This document shows positions 59,781 to 64,000 of a stretch of 64,000 bases of DNA, piece after piece (position 1 is the stretch's first letter; each line of letters starts with the position of its first letter). The position numbers were made by a program, and so were the translations under genes. Location of the stretch: positions 124,001 through 188,000 of the forward strand of contig NZ_CP094997.1 in NCBI RefSeq assembly GCF_022869785.1, read 5' to 3'. Source of the stretch: Dyadobacter chenwenxiniae (GTDB lineage Bacteria; Bacteroidota; Bacteroidia; Cytophagales; Spirosomataceae). Under the pieces are notes generated by a model, which searched no databases, was not told the origin of the DNA, and saw only the letters and a program-made list of their open reading frames with translations.

Positions 59781-61478
59781 TTACAGCGTTTTGGTCTGGG
59801 GCTGCGGCAGGATTTTTTCAATGATCCCGGCAAAAACAATGACCAGCACGCATCCTATAAGGTTTAGCCATAAGAAGGCCGTCAGGTCAAGCCAGTAGCT
59901 GAGAACCACGAATATTTCGCCTAAAATGCTCGCAAAGAAAACGGCCCTGCTGCCGATTTTGGGAAAATAAAACGCGACCAGGAAGATGCCCAGGATTACA
60001 CCGTAAAATAATGATCCAAGAATGTTAACCGCCTCGATCATACTGCCAAGGCGCGAGGCGTACTGGGCAACACCAATGCAGAATATCCCCCAAAAGAATG
60101 TGGCCCAGCGCGAGGCAGCTAAATAATTAATGGAATCATCATCTTTATGCACCATGCGCTTGTAAATGTCGACAATGCTGCACGAAGCCAGCGAGTTATA
60201 GGCAGAAGCCACGGAACCCATGGACGCCAGAAGGATCACCGCGATTAAGAGACCAACCATTCCCACGGGTAAATAATCGATCACAAACCTTAAAAAGATA
60301 TAATTGACATCATTGATTTCGGCTCCATTGGCTTTGGAAAGCACGGCTCCGGCCTGCTTGCGCACATCCTGGACCTGGCTCTCTATTTTAGCAAGCGCAG
60401 TTCTTGACTGTTCAATCGCCGGCTCGTCATCTTTCTTTAAAGCGCGCGTAAGCTCCAAAACATGCGGGCGCTTGGCCGCTTGAATGGCATCGTGCTTGTC
60501 TTCGAGCGTTTTGTACTGGTTGGCATACTGCGTTTTTCTTACTTGCTGCACGGCCGTTTCATTGAAGAACAGCGGCGGGTTTGTAAATTGATAAAACGCA
60601 AACACCAGCACGCCTACAAGCAGGATCATAAACTGCATCGGGATCTTCAAAAGACCATTCATGGCCAGCCCCAGCTTACTTTGGCCCTGAGAGCTTCCCG
60701 TCAGGAAACGCCCTACCTGCGACTGATCCGTCCCGAAATAGGAAAGTTGCAGGAAAAAACCGCCGATCAGTCCCGACCATACATTATATCGGTTGTTGAG
60801 ATCAAAAGTAAAGTCGATCAGATTGATCTTGCCCATCTTGCCAGCCACATGCAGCGCGTCGCCGAACGAGACTTCGTCGGGCAGAAATTTAACGACCATC
60901 ACACCTGCCACAACCATCCCGACGGTAATAATTCCCATCTGCTGCAAGTGCGTGTGCGAAACGGCGCGGCTGCCGCCTGCAATCGTGTAAAGCATGACGA
61001 TTCCGCCCGAGATAATGTTGGTCCAGGTAATGTCCCAGCCCAGAATGGCAGATAGGATCAACGATGGCGCGTATATGGAAAGGCCTGTGGAGAGCCCGCG
61101 CTGCAGAAGAAAAAGGAACGAGGTAAGCGCGCGCGTCCGAAGATCAAAGCGCCTCTCTAAAAATTCATAGGCCGTAAATATTTTAAGCTGGCCAAATTTG
61201 GGAACAAACGTGATGCACAATACCACCATCGCCAGCGGCAAACCGAAGTAAAACTGAACAAAACGCATCCCGTCCGTGTAAGCCTGACCCGGGGCCGATA
61301 AAAAAGTGATCGCGCTGGCCTGGGTAGCCATTAATGATAAGGTGACGTGATACCAAGGGAGCGACTGTCCCGCCAGCAAAAACGAGTCCATGGTTTGTGT
61401 TTCGCGGCTGCGATAAATCCCGTAGGCAACAACAAATATAAGTGTGAGTGAGAGTACGATCCAGTCCAGAGAGCTCAT
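59781..61478 (-). CDS. Sodium/solute symporter (SSS family)
   Basis: 565 residues with about 13 membrane helices. Family features include SFLLAGQSLPWYHVTLSLMA, ATQASAITFLSAPGQAYTDG, the Na-site region around GGSRAVSHTHLQQMGIITVG and GFFLQLSYFGTDQSQVGRFL. A hydrophilic, Lys/Glu-rich insert of about 100 residues (from FFNETAVQQVRKTQYANQYK to LSKANGAEINDVNYIFL) separates two central helices and is predicted to be coiled coil. The substrate is not predictable (sugars, sialic acid or carboxylates are family options). Its ATG overlaps the stop of a 52-residue membrane protein gene, indicating translational coupling. Confidence 0.92.
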   Translation of the reverse strand: MSSLDWIVLSLTLIFVVAYGIYRSRETQTMDSFLLAGQSLPWYHVTLSLMATQASAITFLSAPGQAYTDGMRFVQFYFGLPLAMVVLCITFVPKFGQLKIFTAYEFLERRFDLRTRALTSFLFLLQRGLSTGLSIYAPSLILSAILGWDITWTNIISGGIVMLYTIAGGSRAVSHTHLQQMGIITVGMVVAGVMVVKFLPDEVSFGDALHVAGKMGKINLIDFTFDLNNRYNVWSGLIGGFFLQLSYFGTDQSQVGRFLTGSSQGQSKLGLAMNGLLKIPMQFMILLVGVLVFAFYQFTNPPLFFNETAVQQVRKTQYANQYKTLEDKHDAIQAAKRPHVLELTRALKKDDEPAIEQSRTALAKIESQVQDVRKQAGAVLSKANGAEINDVNYIFLRFVIDYLPVGMVGLLIAVILLASMGSVASAYNSLASCSIVDIYKRMVHKDDDSINYLAASRWATFFWGIFCIGVAQYASRLGSMIEAVNILGSLFYGVILGIFLVAFYFPKIGSRAVFFASILGEIFVVLSYWLDLTAFLWLNLIGCVLVIVFAGIIEKILPQPQTKTL

Positions 61479-61633
61479 TGAAAATGGGTCATAAATAAAT
61501 AGAAGAGGACAATCAAAAGGATAAGGGTGCCTATGAGCAGCTGATAGAGCCGTTTCCAGCTACTGACAAATGGAGGCAAGCCATCGCGGTCCTGCGGGAC
61601 CCGATCCTGCGGACTATTTTCAATTATTTTCAT
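61475..61633 (-). CDS. Small single-span membrane protein coupled to the symporter
   Basis: 52 residues from ATG 61633 to TGA at 61475-61477, overlapping the symporter ATG by 4 bp (ATGA). The N-terminal half is polar (MKIIENSPQDRVPQDRDG), followed by WKRLYQLLIGTLILLIVLFY, one membrane helix, and a short tail (LFMTHFQ). Too short for most gene callers. The coupling strongly suggests a real product, perhaps a symporter accessory subunit. No family recognised. Confidence 0.6.
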   Translation of the reverse strand: MKIIENSPQDRVPQDRDGLPPFVSSWKRLYQLLIGTLILLIVLFYLFMTHFQ

Positions 61634-61781
61634 TAAGAGCAGTCAGAGTTAGGGCAGCCATCAACCGGGCATTGTACCACCGGTAAAAATAGAACGGTTT
61701 TTACATTGTTTTAGCATACAAAATGAAAATTGGGATGAACGGGGTGACTGCGGGGGACGCTTTCCTGGCACGGAAAAATAA

Positions 61782-61815
61782 AAAGAGACAACCTGGATGA
61801 CCAAATTGTCTCTTT
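61782..61815. terminator. Terminator downstream of rfbD
   Basis: A 10-bp perfect stem (AAAGAGACAA with TTGTCTCTTT) and 14-nt loop with flanking A and T runs. It lies about 90 bp after the rfbD stop on the minus strand and upstream of the symporter pair. Confidence 0.6.
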
Positions 61816-61906
61816 CAAATCATGAAGGCATTTATGACCAGAAACTCCATAAGGAAATGTATCAACTCTCAGAATCCTTTGCTCTCGAAAAGCAATGAGC
61901 TGGCTA

Positions 61907-62770
61907 TTATACGCTCTCTGCCGCAAGACGCTCCAGACATTCGGCAAGGCTGTCTCTCCAGTAAGGGATCTGAATTCCAAAAACGGTTTTTATTTTCGTC
62001 TTATCCATTACCGAGTAAGCCGGGCGAACTGCTTTGGTAACATATTCTGATGTTTTGACAGGATTTAGCTTTACCGAAGTCTGGCTAATGTCAAACACGG
62101 CTTTTGCAAAATCATACCATGACGTAACGCCTTCGTTACTGTAATGGTAAATGCCATATTCTTTGCTGTCAGATGCAATGATATCCAGAATGGTGCCGGC
62201 CAGATCAATCGCATACGTAGGAGAGCCCACCTGGTCCACAATCACGCCAAGCTGGTCTCTTTCTTTACCCAGTCGAAGCATGGTTTTGACAAAATTGTTG
62301 CCGTATTCAGAGTAGAGCCAGCTTGTACGTAATGTAAAGTGCGCAGGCAAAACCTCTGCAATAGCAACTTCACCCTCTAATTTTGTGAGGCCATAGATAT
62401 TTTCCGGCTCCGTAGGGTCTGTTTCGCTCAAAAGGCCAGTAACATTACCTTTAAAAACAAAGTCAGTAGAAATGTGAACAAGCGTAGCGCCATGTTCGGC
62501 GCAAGCTTTTGCAATATATGCAGCCCCATTCCGGTTCACTTTGCGGCAGATTTCCTGCTCATCTTCCGCTTTATCCACCGCTGTATATGCGGCACAATTG
62601 ATTACAAACGAAGGTTTTTCTGTTGAAAATAACTTACCAAGAAGCTGTTCGTCCAGTATGTTCCCTTCCTGTTCAGAGGGGAACGAAATGTCATTGATAT
62701 TTCTTTCAGCTGCAACTTTTTTCAGGCAACTGCCTAGTTGGCCCGACGCGCCGAGAACTACTATTTTCAT
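61907..62770 (-). CDS. rfbD: dTDP-4-dehydrorhamnose reductase
   Basis: 287 residues. It makes the last step of dTDP-L-rhamnose synthesis, reducing dTDP-4-dehydro-6-deoxy-L-mannose with NAD(P)H. The Rossmann motif is GASGQLGSCLKKV. Further family features are NCAAYTAVDKAEDE, VHISTDFVFKG, the catalytic Tyr-Lys in ENIYGLTKLEGE, FTLRTSWLYSEYGNNFVKTM and the sugar-site DQVGSPTYAIDLA. Length is normal. The other rml genes are not in the window. The neighbouring sugar transferase indicates an exopolysaccharide or capsule context. Confidence 0.93.
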   Translation of the reverse strand: MKIVVLGASGQLGSCLKKVAAERNINDISFPSEQEGNILDEQLLGKLFSTEKPSFVINCAAYTAVDKAEDEQEICRKVNRNGAAYIAKACAEHGATLVHISTDFVFKGNVTGLLSETDPTEPENIYGLTKLEGEVAIAEVLPAHFTLRTSWLYSEYGNNFVKTMLRLGKERDQLGVIVDQVGSPTYAIDLAGTILDIIASDSKEYGIYHYSNEGVTSWYDFAKAVFDISQTSVKLNPVKTSEYVTKAVRPAYSVMDKTKIKTVFGIQIPYWRDSLAECLERLAAESV

Positions 62771-62823
62771 TAGATCAATTTAGGTTTTGTGTAAATATAG
62801 AAACGGATGCTTAATCAAATGAA

Positions 62824-62856
62824 AAGGCCTGACAGAAATATTATCTATCAGGCCTT
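62824..62856. terminator. Terminator between sugar transferase and rfbD
   Basis: A 9-bp stem (AAGGCCTGA with TCAGGCCTT) extended after one mismatch by three more pairs. It lies 28 bp after the sugar transferase stop on the minus strand and upstream of rfbD. Confidence 0.6.
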
Positions 62857-62884
62857 CTCTATATAAAATTATTGAAGCCAAACC

Positions 62885-64000
62885 TTACTGACCGCGACCA
62901 AGAACCATCACCTGCACAGTTCTAAATATAAGACGAACATCATCGAACACGCTGTATGATTTCAAATATTGAAGGTCATATTTCAAACGCTCAACATTTT
63001 TCGCCACCGTATCAGCATATCCAACATTGATTTGACCAATGGATGTAATGCCAGGCTTAACTGTTAAAAGTCGCTGAAATTCATGCGGAGCCGCTTCCAT
63101 CAGCATATCCACATCATATTTATATAAAGGTCGTGGCCCTACGACTGACATTTCACCTTTCAATACATTAATAAATTGAGGCAACTCGTCAAGCCTTGAT
63201 TTCCTGAGAACGCGCCCGATCGGGGTGATGCGCGGGTCATTATCTCCCTGTGAATGTTGCAAACCCATTTTGTCTGCATCTACACGCATACTGCGAAATT
63301 TATAGATATAGAACATTTCGCCCCATCTTCCAGAACGCTGTTGTTTAAAGAACACTGGTCCGGGAGATGTAATTTTGATAGCAGCCCAAACCAGGAAGAA
63401 TATGGGAGCGCCCAGAATCATCACAATTACGGAGAAAACAAGGTCGAAACTGCGTTTAAGCGTTTGCTCATTGAAGCTTGAAAACGGCTTGGTATTCACC
63501 TGAATGATCGGATACATGTCGTGATACTCGATAGTAGCCATGTTGGTCATGAAACCTCTGAAATCCGGAACAAGCCGAATTTGTGTTTTTAGGCGCTCAC
63601 CAAGTTTAATCACGTCCCGAACCTGATCATCGCTCATTTCTGATAGGCAGCAGTAAAGGTAGTCAAGTTGGTTTTGTTTAACCGCTGCTTCGAGGTTACC
63701 AATGTGATTTTGATTGCTATCCAATTCAAACATTCCATAGTAACGGTAACCCAGCTCTTTGCGCTCACCGTAAAACTCACGTATTAATGAAGCCAGATCC
63801 CCTTTACCAACAATGGCGTAACGATTGTAATTGTAGCCAGCTTTGCGGTATAGTTTCAGAAATAAAACGGCTCCTGCTCTTGATGCTGTGGATAGGGTTA
63901 CAAACACAACATAAGTTGCTAAAAACTGATACCTGGAATACTCCTCGCCTTGCTTGGTTAGATATAAGAAAGCCATCATTACGGCTCCATGTACAAGCAC
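62885..64000 (-). CDS. Polyprenyl-phosphate sugar-1-phosphate transferase (WcaJ-like), N-terminus outside window
   Basis: 371 residues visible; the frame is open to the right edge. The apparent GTG start at 64000 is probably internal because members of this family have 450-480 residues and begin with four or five membrane helices, of which only about two are present. A nucleotide-binding-like domain follows (YAIVGKGDLASLIREFYGER). The C-terminal transferase domain starts with the last helix (KRSFDLVFSVIVMILGAPIF) and contains FFKQQRSGRWGEMFYIYKFR, the acidic SRLDELPQFINVLKGEMSVV and GPRPLYKYD. It loads the first sugar-phosphate onto undecaprenyl phosphate to start exopolysaccharide repeat synthesis. 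Confidence 0.92.
   Translation of the reverse strand: MLVHGAVMMAFLYLTKQGEEYSRYQFLATYVVFVTLSTASRAGAVLFLKLYRKAGYNYNRYAIVGKGDLASLIREFYGERKELGYRYYGMFELDSNQNHIGNLEAAVKQNQLDYLYCCLSEMSDDQVRDVIKLGERLKTQIRLVPDFRGFMTNMATIEYHDMYPIIQVNTKPFSSFNEQTLKRSFDLVFSVIVMILGAPIFFLVWAAIKITSPGPVFFKQQRSGRWGEMFYIYKFRSMRVDADKMGLQHSQGDNDPRITPIGRVLRKSRLDELPQFINVLKGEMSVVGPRPLYKYDVDMLMEAAPHEFQRLLTVKPGITSIGQINVGYADTVAKNVERLKYDLQYLKSYSVFDDVRLIFRTVQVMVLGRGQ

Noticed and set aside
63254..64000. GTG at 64000 as the start of the sugar transferase
   Set aside because: The frame stays open to the edge and the family needs about 100 more N-terminal residues with membrane helices; the gene is cut by the window.

Overview
The window looks like the chromosome of a Bacteroidota bacterium, most likely an environmental Cytophagales of the Dyadobacter/Spirosomataceae type. 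The evidence is two SusC/SusD pairs, many lipoproteins with short signal peptides, Bacteroidota-type promoters (TTG, 17-20 bp, TAnnTTTG), families largely confined to this phylum (DUF4270, DUF4907, NrtR-like Nudix regulators) and a rimP-nusA-infB operon. The genus is inferred from general familiarity only. No rRNA, tRNA, CRISPR array or intact insertion sequence was seen.

Layout. 1-16.4 kb: two SusC/SusD loci facing each other, each with phosphoesterases and no glycoside hydrolases. The first is SusC (cut by the window edge), SusD and a three-domain metallophosphoesterase. The second, on the minus strand, is SusC, SusD, a Tat-type metallophosphoesterase and an alkaline-phosphatase-superfamily enzyme, divergent from a TetR regulator. 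Between them lie a transposase relic with a 24-bp perfect hairpin and an AraC regulator divergent from an aldo/keto reductase. 16.4-29 kb: accessory, loosely packed region with a serine hydrolase, several secreted or lipid-anchored proteins of unknown function, a gene relic resembling manC, a ChrB-domain/AraC fusion regulator, a haloperoxidase-like hydrolase, a PD40 protein and two TlpA-like thioredoxin proteins. 29-40 kb: a signalling region with an OmpR-type regulator overlapping an Hpt protein, facing a very large hybrid kinase (pseudokinase-like domain, AAA ATPase, helical repeats, GAF, histidine kinase, receiver). The kinase receiver is split by a -1 frameshift at a perfect A AAA AAC heptamer. 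Divergent from the kinase are a StyA-like flavin monooxygenase, a methyltransferase and a lipoprotein with a dead beta-lactamase fold.

40-48 kb: a degenerate Nudix regulator with a TIGR03643 partner, divergent from a type B carboxylesterase across a 10-9-10 inverted repeat, then the housekeeping operon rimP-nusA-infB. 48-53.5 kb: a membrane EEP-family hydrolase, DUF4907 and Kelch proteins, a DUF4270 lipoprotein and a bestrophin-like channel. 53.6-59.4 kb: a complete tripartite RND efflux operon (TolC, adaptor, pump). 59.8-64 kb: a sodium/solute symporter translationally coupled to a 52-residue membrane protein, then rfbD and a polysaccharide-initiating sugar transferase that runs off the window.

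The parts most worth following up are the phosphorelay with its split receiver and its divergent monooxygenase/methyltransferase partners, the paired SusCD-phosphoesterase loci, and the ChrB-AraC fusion.
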